Source: Allobacillus halotolerans (GTDB lineage: Bacteria > Bacillota > Bacilli > Bacillales > Alkalibacillaceae). From it: DNA of 64,000 nucleotides. The stretch lies in assembly GCF_028743495.1 (NCBI RefSeq), contig NZ_CP117968.1, one strand, 5' to 3'. The notes below the pieces were generated by a model. The model was not told where the DNA came from and searched no databases. It was given only the letters and a program-made list of their open reading frames with translations. The position numbers were made by a program, and so were the translations under genes. Positions 52,258 through 61,317 of this stretch are shown here, in pieces (position 1 is the first letter of the stretch; each line of letters opens with the position of its first letter).

Positions 52258-53736
52258 TTAAAACTCATTCCAACCAATTGGAACTTCAATCGGTCCACTT
52301 GATTTAGGACCAATGTGATAAACATTAAAAATAATGACGAGATGTTCATCGGTCGCATAAAAAGTGTTGTAGTCTTCTTCTGGCGCCGTCAAGTTTGACT
52401 CATAATCTGCAAATAACTTCTCCCGATACTGTTCATCACGAAGCTTCGTTTTAACGAGTTCGTCTAAACGCTCATATGAAATATTTTTATCTGCTAAAAC
52501 CTCCTCAAGGTGGACCATTTCATCACGATCTAAATCGAAATGGAATGAATTGATTGCAGAGGTGCCATTCACTCCACCTTCATATAGATATTCACTCATT
52601 AAAATGGAAACATAATCGCCATACTGGTAAACATCTCGATATCCGATTACGTATTGTTCAATAAATTTAGTTGAATCTTCCGTTGGCGTTACGTCTTCTA
52701 TGTTCGGCATATCTTCATTTTTAGCTACATACTCTTCATATAAAAAGTCGTCTAAAACGTTAATACCAAATTGAGGGACCTTGAATTCACTTTTTACTAA
52801 TCCGCCAAACTCACCTTCAAGCTCAGTTTCTTCATATTTATGAATAAACGTCGGATTGCTTAGTGCTTCCAGTTTTTCAGTCTTTTCCGTAGGTTCGTTT
52901 GTTTTCACTTCTTCTGTTCCTGTTTCTTCTGTCTCGTTATTCTCATTCGTGGAATTCTCTTGATACTCAGTGGATATTTCATAATTGATCGCGCCTGTAT
53001 CTACACTGTACGCATAATTAGCGTCCATGTCGTGTTCTTTTGTGACGATGAATTTCTCACCATCCAATTCAATCTCATCCACGATTTCGATTGAATCACC
53101 ATATAGATTCTTTAAATCTTCTGTCGTTAAGTTTAATGGCTGCTTATCTGCAGATTCAGCTGTGACTTCATCAATTTTCCATTTTTCATTTTCTTTTTTG
53201 TACGTCCAATAATATGTTGACCCAGGGCCGGGATAAAGATGATTTCCAATCACGATCGATGTGGCTTGAAAAGAATCTTCATCTTGTTCAAGAACATCAA
53301 ATCCCGCGATTACCATGCTTGGGTCCAATATTTCATAAGCATCACAATCACAATAAAATGCTTCTAAATAGTAAGAAGTGTATTTATCCTTGTATTGCTC
53401 TGTTGCCAAGTCGGTTAGTGATTCATTCGTTTCATCGACGGCCGCCAAAACTTCTTCAGAGCTATCATTAGAAAAATCCAATTCATACCAGTCCATGTTT
53501 TGTTGTTTTGTATCAATGAATCGATTCATTAATTCTTCAACGTTATTCTGGATAATCCCCTTCACTTCGTCTTTCGTTAATTCTTCAAAAGCTGATTCTT
53601 CTTCCTGTTCTACTGTTTCAGTTTCTTCTTCATTTTCTTTTTCTTCCGCTTCAGCTTCAGCATTATCTTCGCTATTGCAAGCGGACAAAACCAGTCCAAA
53701 GCAAAGTAATAACAAAACTAAATACTTCCTCTTCAT
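52258..53736 (-). CDS. Lipoprotein with C-terminal DUF3298 (RsiV-like) domain
   Basis: The protein has 492 residues. Lipoprotein signal with LSAC (Cys20), an acidic Glu-rich linker (residues ~25-50), a central domain of ~200 residues, a second Glu/Thr linker near 265-290 and a C-terminal ~190-residue domain. The C-terminal part has the DUF3298/RsiV pattern: EYLYEGGVNGTSAINSFHFDLD, then HLEEVLAD and HLVIIFNVYHIGPKSSGPIEV. In RsiV this domain binds lysozyme; in PdaC it precedes a deacetylase. The role here is unknown, probably at the cell envelope. ATG 53736 is preferred over the TTG at 53739. Confidence 0.75.
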   Translation of the reverse strand: MKRKYLVLLLLCFGLVLSACNSEDNAEAEAEEKENEEETETVEQEEESAFEELTKDEVKGIIQNNVEELMNRFIDTKQQNMDWYELDFSNDSSEEVLAAVDETNESLTDLATEQYKDKYTSYYLEAFYCDCDAYEILDPSMVIAGFDVLEQDEDSFQATSIVIGNHLYPGPGSTYYWTYKKENEKWKIDEVTAESADKQPLNLTTEDLKNLYGDSIEIVDEIELDGEKFIVTKEHDMDANYAYSVDTGAINYEISTEYQENSTNENNETEETGTEEVKTNEPTEKTEKLEALSNPTFIHKYEETELEGEFGGLVKSEFKVPQFGINVLDDFLYEEYVAKNEDMPNIEDVTPTEDSTKFIEQYVIGYRDVYQYGDYVSILMSEYLYEGGVNGTSAINSFHFDLDRDEMVHLEEVLADKNISYERLDELVKTKLRDEQYREKLFADYESNLTAPEEDYNTFYATDEHLVIIFNVYHIGPKSSGPIEVPIGWNEF

Positions 53737-53860
53737 CAATCTAAAAGACCCCCTAAAATATTTCCCCGATTTCTTTCTATTTTTAATGAATATACATTCA
53801 TATTAACATATTTTTGAAAGGATGGAATGTAGTTTCGGGTGGAATGTGGGAGATGTGCAG

Positions 53861-54196
53861 ATTAATGTTGAAGGTTGGTGGGTTGATGTAGAAGGAATCG
53901 GGATAAGCACTGAAAACTTGTGGATTAACACTGAAGGAAGCGAGTTTAACACTGAAGCTTGGCAATTTAACACTGAAGAAAGCGAGTTTAACACTGAAGC
54001 TTGGATATTTAACACTGAAGAAAGCTGAATTAACCCTGAAGCCCGGCAATTTAACACTGAAGAAAGCCAAATTAACCCTGAAGCTTCATCAATTAACACT
54101 GAAGGAATCGAAATTAACACTGAAGCTTCATCACTCAACACTGAAGAAAACGCTTTTAACACTGAAGCCAGACGAATAAATATTGAAGTTCAACAA
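53861..54196 (+). repeat. Array C1: sixteen-unit 21-bp family C array
   Basis: Sixteen 21-bp units from 53861, all in phase, with core TTAACACTGAAG (TTAACCCTGAAG in two units) and 9 variable bases. From 53945 variable parts alternate between a CTTGG/CCCGG type and an AAAG type, giving a 42-bp dimer period. The first three units are degenerate. The next unit would overlap the recQ terminator, whose ACGGAAGCC arm falls in phase with the repeat. Located between the DUF3298 lipoprotein gene and recQ. Confidence 0.92.
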
Positions 54197-54202
54197 AGCA
54201 AA

Positions 54203-54235
54203 ACGGAAGCCTAACGTCATTCGCTAGGCTTCCGT
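54203..54235 (-). terminator. Terminator of recQ
   Basis: ACGGAAGCCTA and TAGGCTTCCGT arms (extended by CG pairs) around a short loop, followed on the minus strand by TTTTGC. Confidence 0.85.
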
Positions 54236-54248
54236 CGTGCTGATTGTT

Positions 54249-56396
54249 CTACATCAACCCATTTTTCACCAAAACAGCTGTTATTTTCGTATAATCATAA
54301 TCATCCGATAGAGCTTCTTTCAGTGGCTTCAATCTGGGCTCTTCAACCTGCTCACGTGCTTGCAACACCGCTGTTTCTTCTTCATCGGTAAAAAATATTC
54401 CCCATTGAATTGGCTTGCCTTCTTTATAAGCTTTAAACAGATGGCTTTCGATTGTTCGAGCCTGGACGCCGCGAATGACAGCGATATCTTTGATCGTTTT
54501 GCCGGACCTGAACATTTCATAGCTGATCATGTGGCTCGGGCGGTCGTCTTGTGGGTCAGCGTTTTTTTTTCTCGGTGTGGATGTATCCGAAATTTTAACC
54601 CGCTTCTTCACGTCCTGATTTTCCGCCCGCCATTGTTTAATCACGGCTAAGAATGCTTCGCCATATTGCTCGAATTTCCGCTCGCCGACACCTTTAATTT
54701 CAAGCATGTCTTCCTCAGTCGTTGGGAAATAACGGCTCAATTCTTTCAGTGTAGCATCGGAAAACAAGACATACGGCGGAACATTTCGTTCATCGGCCAT
54801 TTGTTTTCGTAGCGCTCGTAGTTCTTCGAAAAGATCCGCTTCATAATCCGCATCTTCACTTGTCGGAATTGGAGCAACGAACATTTCAACGGTTCGCCTA
54901 CCCATCAAGACATCGACGGAATTTTGATTGAGCCGGAGTACCGGAAACTTCCCTTCGACCATCGTCAGCAGTTGCTCGGCGACGAGAAAATGAATGCGTT
55001 CCGTCAGTTCTTTTTCCGTATAAGCCGATAGAATTCCGTACGTCGACAGCTCATCCAGTCGAAAGTTTTTGAGCTTTTGGTCGCGCGAGCCTTTTAACAC
55101 TTTCGCGGTCATTCCAACGCCAAAGCGCTCGCCCATTCGCTTCACACACGACAAAATCATTTGCGCTTCTTCCGTCACATCCGCCTTCTCGTTCCGCTCA
55201 ACACAATTACTGCAATGCCCACAAGGTTCTTTCGGCATTTCACCCTCAAAATAATCCAAAATGAAAGACGTCAGGCAACCGTGCGTATGACAATAATTGA
55301 TCATCTCCTGAAGCTTGCGGTACTCATTCTGTTTCGCCGATTCATCGGCATTCGACTGTTCAATCAAAAATTTCTGCAGCTGAACGTCCTGCGGTGAAAA
55401 CAGCAAAATACAATCACTCGGCTCACCGTCACGACCGGCACGCCCCGCTTCTTGGTAATACGATTCGATGTTCATCGGCATCGCATAATGCAGGCAATAA
55501 CGCACATTCGATTTGTCGATCCCCATACCGAACGCATTCGTTGCAACCATAATCGTTTTTTCATCATGAATAAAAGCAGCCTGTGCCTGTTGCCGCTCTT
55601 CTTCCGTCAATCCAGCATGGTACTTCGCCACTTGAAAGCCACGAGACTCCAACTCACTATGTAACGAATCCACCTGTTTCCTTGTTGCTGCGTAAATAAT
55701 TCCCGAGTCATTCGGACGCTCTTCAATGAAGGAACGGACATAGGAAGACTTATTCTTGCCTTTCACAAGGTGGAAAGACAAGTTTTCGCGCTCAAAACCC
55801 GTATTGATCACATGCTCATTTTCAATATGTAAAAGATCTTGAATGTCCGCGATGACCTCATCCGTAGCTGTTGCGGTTAACGCGACAAACACGGAGATAT
55901 TCGGAATCCGTTTTAGATTCGGGACAATCGAACGATAACTCGGCCGAAAATCATGCCCCCATTGTGAAATACAATGCGCCTCATCAAAGGCAACGAGTGA
56001 AATCGATATTTTCCTCAACGTACGAACAAAATAATCCGACTCAAAACGTTCCGGGGCGACATAAACAAATTTATAAGTACCCCTTTCAATATCTTTCATC
56101 CGACTAGCCATTTCGCTCGTGGTAAGCGAACTATTAATGTAAGTTGCCGCAATACCAAGCGACTGAAGCGCATCCACCTGATCCTTCATCAATGAAATGA
56201 GCGGCGAAATAATGACCGCTGTCCCATCCATCGACAACCCCGGAATCTGATAGCAAATCGACTTCCCGCCACCCGTCGGCATGACAGCAAGCGTATTTTT
56301 TTGATCTAATATATAGTCAATCGTCTCCCCCTGACCCGGACGAAACGACTCATAACCGAAATAAGTTTGTAGAATTTGTTGTTCTTTTGTTGGCAT
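54249..56396 (-). CDS. recQ: ATP-dependent DNA helicase RecQ
   Basis: A 715-residue 3'-5' DNA helicase for recombination and fork repair. Walker A TGGGKS at residues 41-46, DEAHCISQWGHDFRPSY near 138 (DEAH box plus the RecQ aromatic-rich loop), helicase motif VI in YYQEAGRAGRDGE, zinc cysteines in CGHCSNCVE near 395, RQC winged helix after that, an HRDC domain near 515-590 (ALRKQMADERNVPPYVLFSD) and a C-terminal helix-turn-helix near 620-660 (SGKTIKDIAVIRGVQARTI). The extra C-terminal HTH is common in Bacillus RecQ paralogues. ATG 56396, AGGAGG-like site (GGAGGCCCCCA) upstream. Monocistronic. Confidence 0.95.
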   Translation of the reverse strand: MPTKEQQILQTYFGYESFRPGQGETIDYILDQKNTLAVMPTGGGKSICYQIPGLSMDGTAVIISPLISLMKDQVDALQSLGIAATYINSSLTTSEMASRMKDIERGTYKFVYVAPERFESDYFVRTLRKISISLVAFDEAHCISQWGHDFRPSYRSIVPNLKRIPNISVFVALTATATDEVIADIQDLLHIENEHVINTGFERENLSFHLVKGKNKSSYVRSFIEERPNDSGIIYAATRKQVDSLHSELESRGFQVAKYHAGLTEEERQQAQAAFIHDEKTIMVATNAFGMGIDKSNVRYCLHYAMPMNIESYYQEAGRAGRDGEPSDCILLFSPQDVQLQKFLIEQSNADESAKQNEYRKLQEMINYCHTHGCLTSFILDYFEGEMPKEPCGHCSNCVERNEKADVTEEAQMILSCVKRMGERFGVGMTAKVLKGSRDQKLKNFRLDELSTYGILSAYTEKELTERIHFLVAEQLLTMVEGKFPVLRLNQNSVDVLMGRRTVEMFVAPIPTSEDADYEADLFEELRALRKQMADERNVPPYVLFSDATLKELSRYFPTTEEDMLEIKGVGERKFEQYGEAFLAVIKQWRAENQDVKKRVKISDTSTPRKKNADPQDDRPSHMISYEMFRSGKTIKDIAVIRGVQARTIESHLFKAYKEGKPIQWGIFFTDEEETAVLQAREQVEEPRLKPLKEALSDDYDYTKITAVLVKNGLM

Positions 56397-56482
56397 TGGG
56401 GGCCTCCTTGAGTGGTCTGTTCTTTGTTTATTGTAGCATTTATGAATGGAAGGTACATCGTGTTAAAAAATATTCATTTAAT

Positions 56483-56511
56483 TTGTTATAACGCGTTATA
56501 ACAGTTATAAT
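56483..56511 (+). promoter_or_regulatory. Promoter of the toxin-antitoxin operon with embedded operator
   Basis: TTGTTA (56483-56488), a 17-bp spacer and TATAAT (56506-56511). The perfect palindrome GTTATAACGCGTTATAAC (56485-56502) fills the -35 region and spacer, and a third GTTATAA half-site overlaps the -10. This is the classic place for autorepression by the antitoxin. Confidence 0.75.
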
Positions 56512-56546
56512 AAAATGAATAACTGAATATACTAGGAGGTAAGATG

Positions 56547-56822
56547 ATGTCTTCGGTGGTGAAAGAAATGTTAAAAAGGAAAGTTACAAATATTGGAAAC
56601 AGCAGTGGCATAACTATACCTCAAGAGGTGATTAAGCACTTAAATTTAAATAAAGGAGATGAAGTTCGGTTCATCTTAGAGGAAGATGGGAAAGTTGCTC
56701 TTAAGAAACATGAGCCGGTAAACTATGATGCAATTGAAGGAATTGATCAGGAATTCGTTGATGGCGTAAAAGATTTGATGGAGAATTACCATACAACCTT
56801 GCGAAATTTGAAGGATAGATAG
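56547..56822 (+). CDS. AbrB/MazE-type antitoxin
   Basis: A 91-residue protein with a swapped-hairpin SpoVT-AbrB DNA-binding domain at residues ~8-52 (KVTNIGNSSGITIPQEVIKH, KGDEVRFILEEDGKVALKK) and an acidic C-terminal tail that would bind the toxin. AGGAGG ends 7 nt before the ATG at 56547 (ATG 56544 is nearer). It lies 8 bp upstream of a Doc toxin gene and behind a palindromic operator, the normal arrangement of a type II module in which this protein both neutralises the toxin and represses the operon. Confidence 0.85.
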   Translation: MSSVVKEMLKRKVTNIGNSSGITIPQEVIKHLNLNKGDEVRFILEEDGKVALKKHEPVNYDAIEGIDQEFVDGVKDLMENYHTTLRNLKDR

Positions 56823-56830
56823 AGATTACT

Positions 56831-57220
56831 ATGAGATACCTTACTTCAAAAGAAGTTGTTTTCTTGAATATATTTTTGATTAAACAATATTCACCTAAAG
56901 AACAAGCCGGTGTGAAACATGCAAACCTGCTTGAAAGTGCAATAGCTCGGCCTAAACAAACCCTTTACGGGAAAGATGCCTACCCAACAATCGATCTAAA
57001 AGCTGCAGCACTTTTCGAAAGTCTTTGTCAAAATCATCCTTTCCATAATGCCAATAAAAGGACTGGATTTGCTGCAATGAAACAATTTTTGTGGGTAAAT
57101 GGGATGAACTTAATCGCACCTCCAAAAGAAGCAGAAGAATTCACCGTCAAAGTTGTTACTGAAAAGCCTGATCTTCAAGAAATTGCTGATTGGATTAAGA
57201 AATATAGTGTATTAAAATAA
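56831..57220 (+). CDS. doc: Death-on-curing (Doc/Fic) family toxin
   Basis: A 129-residue Doc-type Fic protein. The catalytic loop reads HPFHNANKRTGF at residues 69-80; H69, F71 and N75-K76-R77 are as in Doc. Phage P1 Doc phosphorylates EF-Tu with this loop. The aspartate at the fifth position of the P1 motif is asparagine here (N73), a form I believe to be common in Gram-positive homologues. LKAAALFESLCQNHPFH and NKRTGFAAMKQFLWVNG match the family. An antitoxin gene lies 8 bp upstream. Confidence 0.87.
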   Translation: MRYLTSKEVVFLNIFLIKQYSPKEQAGVKHANLLESAIARPKQTLYGKDAYPTIDLKAAALFESLCQNHPFHNANKRTGFAAMKQFLWVNGMNLIAPPKEAEEFTVKVVTEKPDLQEIADWIKKYSVLK

Positions 57221-57356
57221 CTTATCCCGGCCCACCGACTTATGGTGGGCTTCTAAGTTGCTTTGTATTATGTGAAACGAACTTACCTCTTTTTGCTAAC
57301 ATATTTCATAGGCAATCAATTCACCTTTAACCTTTCTTCAATCAATAAAAATTTAT

Positions 57357-59090
57357 CTATGAATTATTGGTAGATCTCTCAATCTCCATAAATTTCAAAT
57401 CACTTTTTTCAAATTTTTTTACAGACTGAATTAAGGCAACCATGGACATTTTAGCCGCTGTTGACAGGATAGATTCAGGATTTCGTATATCATTACTTTC
57501 TTTAGGTCTAAATGCAAAAATGAATGAAATATTATCCTTATTCTTCAACGTATCATGGAAATCTTCATACTCTGGAAAATCATTTCTAAACTTACGTGCC
57601 GCTTCGGAAATTTGAGACTCAGTTTTATTATCATCATTTATTTTATTAATAATTGAATTGTAGTATTCTTTTAAAATAGTGTTATCAGATAATAATGCGT
57701 CTTCAATAATATGCATAGCTTGCTCAATCTGTTCAGAAAGGATTCTTGTGTTGCCGGCTAAACCATCTTTAACATGTACGAAATACACATGATCTTCCTC
57801 GACCAATAATAAATCACATAATTCTACGTATTTGTAAAGAATTTTATCTAGAACATAAACTGATGGGATTTCGTTGTGATCGTGATTGAAATCGCCCTCA
57901 CTTTCGCCTTCCTGCCAGGAATTTATATGTTCTAAATAAATGTGTAGTTTATCTATGTCTGAGATTTTGTTTCTAAATTTATTGTTCATTTCCTCAATAA
58001 AAATCCGTTTTATTCTGTACCAATTACCATCCATTAACCAATACGTTTCACCTTCATGTCTTATCTTTACATCAAAGTGTTGGTATAAATTCGCAGATTC
58101 AACTTCTGCTCCTTCAACTATTCCAGTTAATTTGATACTTTTTACTATCTTTAATAGTTTATCTAATTCTTTATCAGTATTTACGTGTTTTTGAAATATC
58201 TCAATTATTTCCTCTTCAGTTTCATATGGTTCTGGGATATTATTGATGTGAATAAAATGAACATCACAATCTTGATAATAGGGTACTATTGTAAAATCCC
58301 TGCTATTATTAATAGAATTTGTTAAATCAATAAAACTGTCGATTAGTTTTTCATCCAACACTGTTTGAAGCGGATCTTTATCATCTAATTTATAGAATGG
58401 ATTAATGTCAAATCCTTCTTCTTGTAACAATAATTCGACTGAACCTAACAATTTATCCATTTCATTAACAGTAATTGCTTTACCTAACCTAATAGAATCT
58501 TTCGCAAGAAACCGATAGTCTTTCTTCTTTGTTTTAATATCGATTCCTAGCTTTTCTTTAATTATCTCACTGGGCATGGCGACTTGAATTTCCTTAAAAA
58601 AGTTATTGAAGTCAGCTTCTGTATTTATCGTCACACGTCGATTATACATAGAACTACTTCCTAAAACATTTCCTGTAAAAAATCGATCATTTACTCTTTT
58701 TACAACATCATCATTTTTTTCAATTAATCTTGATAGTAACTCAAATCCAAACTCATAATCCTTCACTTTCCATAATACGTTATAACCTTGTCCAGCTGTT
58801 GCCACAAAAGTAACATTACTCACTTTCATAAATAGAACAAAAGATTGGCTAGCATTTTTATCTCGTTCTAAATCTTTTACTAGCACATCTAAGGTGTTCT
58901 GCCATTCAGGAATAGAAGTAGCCTTTCTTGTGTATAACTTGTATTGTGAAACATTGTTGAATTCATAGTTTGCACTTTCTTTTTCTATGAAACATTCATC
59001 TTTTCTCCTTCCTTCATTAAAATCATCAATGATTCCTTGCCAATCTAATTCATTTTTCACCCTATAAAAGGTGAAATGTGTAGCACTCAT
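57357..59090 (-). CDS. TIGR04141/DUF6119-like sporadically distributed protein
   Basis: A 577-residue soluble protein. Its N-terminal part has LFMKVSNVTFVATAGQGYNVLW near residue 105, followed by EFGFELLSRLIE and a block of FTGNVLGSSSMYNRR, and later regions resemble the DUF6119 (TIGR04141) family, whose members occur patchily and often near restriction or defence genes. No nuclease or NTPase motif was recognised. ATG 59090 has GGAGG upstream. No partner gene is adjacent on its strand. The function is unknown; a defence role is conjecture from context. Confidence 0.6.
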   Translation of the reverse strand: MSATHFTFYRVKNELDWQGIIDDFNEGRRKDECFIEKESANYEFNNVSQYKLYTRKATSIPEWQNTLDVLVKDLERDKNASQSFVLFMKVSNVTFVATAGQGYNVLWKVKDYEFGFELLSRLIEKNDDVVKRVNDRFFTGNVLGSSSMYNRRVTINTEADFNNFFKEIQVAMPSEIIKEKLGIDIKTKKKDYRFLAKDSIRLGKAITVNEMDKLLGSVELLLQEEGFDINPFYKLDDKDPLQTVLDEKLIDSFIDLTNSINNSRDFTIVPYYQDCDVHFIHINNIPEPYETEEEIIEIFQKHVNTDKELDKLLKIVKSIKLTGIVEGAEVESANLYQHFDVKIRHEGETYWLMDGNWYRIKRIFIEEMNNKFRNKISDIDKLHIYLEHINSWQEGESEGDFNHDHNEIPSVYVLDKILYKYVELCDLLLVEEDHVYFVHVKDGLAGNTRILSEQIEQAMHIIEDALLSDNTILKEYYNSIINKINDDNKTESQISEAARKFRNDFPEYEDFHDTLKNKDNISFIFAFRPKESNDIRNPESILSTAAKMSMVALIQSVKKFEKSDLKFMEIERSTNNS

Positions 59091-59689
59091 TAATAGTTTC
59101 CTCCATTTTAAAACATTGTAAATATTATGTAAATATATCGTACAATAGTTTTATTAAATGGGAAAGATTTTTATCTCATATCATCTTAAAATTATCTAAA
59201 AAGCAACAAAACACGACAAAAATACTATTTTTTCATAATAGCCAACTTTTGTTTCAACCATATAAAATGACAAGAAAACTTATACACATTAGTTTATTCC
59301 TCTGACTCCCCCTGACACTTCACAATATTATTTTCCGCTCGATTTAGATCATGACACTCGTTTAACAAGTAACCTAGAGGATTTGTCTATATGTGAATTT
59401 GTTAGGTTTAATAAGAGATTTTTAAAGTTTTTTACCCAGTAAAAGTGAATGTGATACTCACTCAACTATCGAGAACCACTATAATCAAGCCGATCAATGT
59501 GTAAAAGTTCGGCCCATCAATGACTTCTTGTTTCTTATAAATAAATAGAGTACTGCTTAATCAATTGACTAAAACCGAAATTGGTTATATGGCAATTAAG
59601 ACGACTGATGCTCGGTATCTCAATCGTTTTTTTACACCATGTCATAGGACAAACTGGCCCAAGCATATATCCATATAGGAGGGTCAGCT
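59091..59689. other. Intergenic stretch in the accessory island
   Basis: A 600-bp AT-rich gap between divergent genes. No frame with a ribosome site, no RNA gene and no clear repeat array were seen. The right end carries AGGAGG (59678-59683) for the next gene. Confidence 0.5.
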
Positions 59690-60064
59690 ATGAATACCAT
59701 CAAGATTAAAGCTCACCAAATTGTAGATGTTTTAATGGAAACTGATTTACATGAGAGAAAGTTCCAAAGATATTTTTATAAATCATTCGGCTACCTAGAA
59801 GGAAAACCTGTAGTCGAAGAAATAAATGATGGGGAATACAGATTGATAACAATCCACGAAAACTATAAATTTTTCAAAGATCACTACCCTGAAGTACCTT
59901 TTGATTGTATTCAAAAAGAATTTAACAATTACACGGAAAGATATCTAGAGCTCCTTAAACACTTACTCCTCAGCAAAGCTCGCTCCTCTACAGGTTATAA
60001 ATATTCCGCTATTAATTTTCTTTTTACATACATGACAATGGAGGAAATTGCTGCAAAAACCTAG
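59690..60064 (+). CDS. Orphan protein, possible N-terminal half of a frameshifted gene
   Basis: A 124-residue charged, mostly helical protein with a strong AGGAGG 6 nt before the ATG. No family was recognised. It ends EEIAAKT at 60064, inside the start of the next frame. An A5 run (60055-60059) lies four codons before the stop; removing one base there would carry this frame straight into the following one, giving a single product of about 240 residues. See the next entry. Confidence 0.55.
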   Translation: MNTIKIKAHQIVDVLMETDLHERKFQRYFYKSFGYLEGKPVVEEINDGEYRLITIHENYKFFKDHYPEVPFDCIQKEFNNYTERYLELLKHLLLSKARSSTGYKYSAINFLFTYMTMEEIAAKT

Positions 60065-60428
60065 TGAAATATCAAAATTAATATTCGAAGATGATCAATA
60101 TAAAAAGTATCGGGTTCTAGCAATCAAAAAAAGAAAACACACTATAGTGGAAGACGTTGTTCGCTTTTTTAGAAAGCATAAAATCTTATTCGAAGATAAT
60201 GAATTATACTTACTTGATATTATTGTTGGTAACTATCCAGGTGAGAACCTCAAGATGAACGATTGGAATAAGATAAAGACAGTTCTATTGGGGGTTGACA
60301 CGGATGTTGAAAGACTTTTACCTAAAGAACAACGAATATTCTTAGACGAAATAATAAAGGAAAGTGACGAGATTCTTATACAACATTTTCGAAAACGTTG
60401 TAGACAATTATTGAATGATAGCAAGTAA
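60048..60428 (+). CDS. Orphan protein, possible C-terminal half of a frameshifted gene
   Basis: A 126-residue basic, helical protein. It could begin at the TTG at 60048, but GGAGG (60040-60044) is only 3 nt away, and the frame is closed just upstream (TGA at 60033). Weak initiation and the A5 run in the overlap favour one ancestral gene split by a one-base insertion, or a true +1 shift. Alternatively it is a coupled second gene with a 17-bp overlap. No recognised domain. Confidence 0.5.
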   Translation: MLQKPSEISKLIFEDDQYKKYRVLAIKKRKHTIVEDVVRFFRKHKILFEDNELYLLDIIVGNYPGENLKMNDWNKIKTVLLGVDTDVERLLPKEQRIFLDEIIKESDEILIQHFRKRCRQLLNDSK

Positions 60429-60435
60429 CATTGAG

Positions 60436-61188
60436 TTAATAGCATATTGAATTCTCGTGCATTAATCTTCCAATTTCAAATATAGCTGCAAATTCTACAT
60501 TTTTAACTTCAGAAATAATTGCTCCGTCCTCTATTCTATAAAAATTGACTCCATCACAGTAAATATAATCGTAGACAGGGCTTATATCATTAATAACTGT
60601 TGGAGTAATACTACCTTTACCTTGGATAATACCAGTTGTTATAGAATGATTTCCACCCCTTACCCAAGATACTCCCATTGGCAACCATGTTTCTATCCAA
60701 TGATTTCGATCTTGACGCCAAGCTTTTCCGACTCTTCCTTCACCAATCCGAGCCATACTATATATCAACCTCTGTGTCTTCCAAGGCCATGGTAGTATTA
60801 AATCACAACCTAACATAACTCTCTGTTCATCTTCATTGCTCACTTCTTTTATAAGATCTTCTAATGATTCCCCATCTTTCGAAAGCGTACATTCACTATT
60901 AAAAAGAACTTTTTCATAATTCAAATCTGGCAAATCTGATTCATTTTCTTGGTACAACAAGTTAGTTAAGTATTCGGTTTGGAGTTTCCTTCCAACTAAT
61001 CTAACCAAGTCAACCAATGGATGTTCACAACCCGAAGCAACAGGATATTTTTCATTTGTTTTTTCTAAAATAGAGGTTGCCAACCACATAATTTGCTCAA
61101 AATCCTTCTTGCTCTGTGCTTTATTGTTGGATTTCTTGATTTCATTTAATCTTTGTTCTACTTTTTTAATATTTTTCTTAAAGAGCAT
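60436..61188 (-). CDS. DUF6710-like protein
   Basis: A 250-residue soluble protein. N-terminal coiled helical stretch (KKNIKKVEQRLNEIKKSNN), then a domain with LGCDLILPWPWKTQRLI near residue 128, NHWIETWLPMGVSWVRGGNH near 163 and SITTGIIQGKG. The WVRGGNHS motif resembles the conserved core of the DUF6710 family; I am only fairly sure. No catalytic motif is known. ATG 61188 has a weak ribosome site. The stop is 7 bp from the convergent orphan gene. Confidence 0.5.
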   Translation of the reverse strand: MLFKKNIKKVEQRLNEIKKSNNKAQSKKDFEQIMWLATSILEKTNEKYPVASGCEHPLVDLVRLVGRKLQTEYLTNLLYQENESDLPDLNYEKVLFNSECTLSKDGESLEDLIKEVSNEDEQRVMLGCDLILPWPWKTQRLIYSMARIGEGRVGKAWRQDRNHWIETWLPMGVSWVRGGNHSITTGIIQGKGSITPTVINDISPVYDYIYCDGVNFYRIEDGAIISEVKNVEFAAIFEIGRLMHENSICY

Positions 61189-61317
61189 TTCAACCCACCC
61201 ACCTCAGATTCTTTGAAAGAAGTAATAGGAATATCGCAATTTTTCTGCAATGTAAAGATGTACAATGACTATGTCTATTTTCTAATTTAGAAACTCTACA
61301 GACGGAAAGTATTTCAA

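Noticed and set aside
53803..54162. Minus-strand frames of 119 and 90 codons in array C1
   Set aside because: Both are repeat-driven heptad frames in different phases of the same DNA; neither has a start signal.
53861..54196. CRISPR array
   Set aside because: The whole repeat-plus-spacer unit is only 21 bp, variable parts are 9 bp and partly shared, and no cas gene is present in the window.
60040..60064. Programmed -1 ribosomal frameshift at the A5 run
   Set aside because: Joining the two frames needs a +1 change (one base skipped), so a -1 slip on the A run would not give the fusion.
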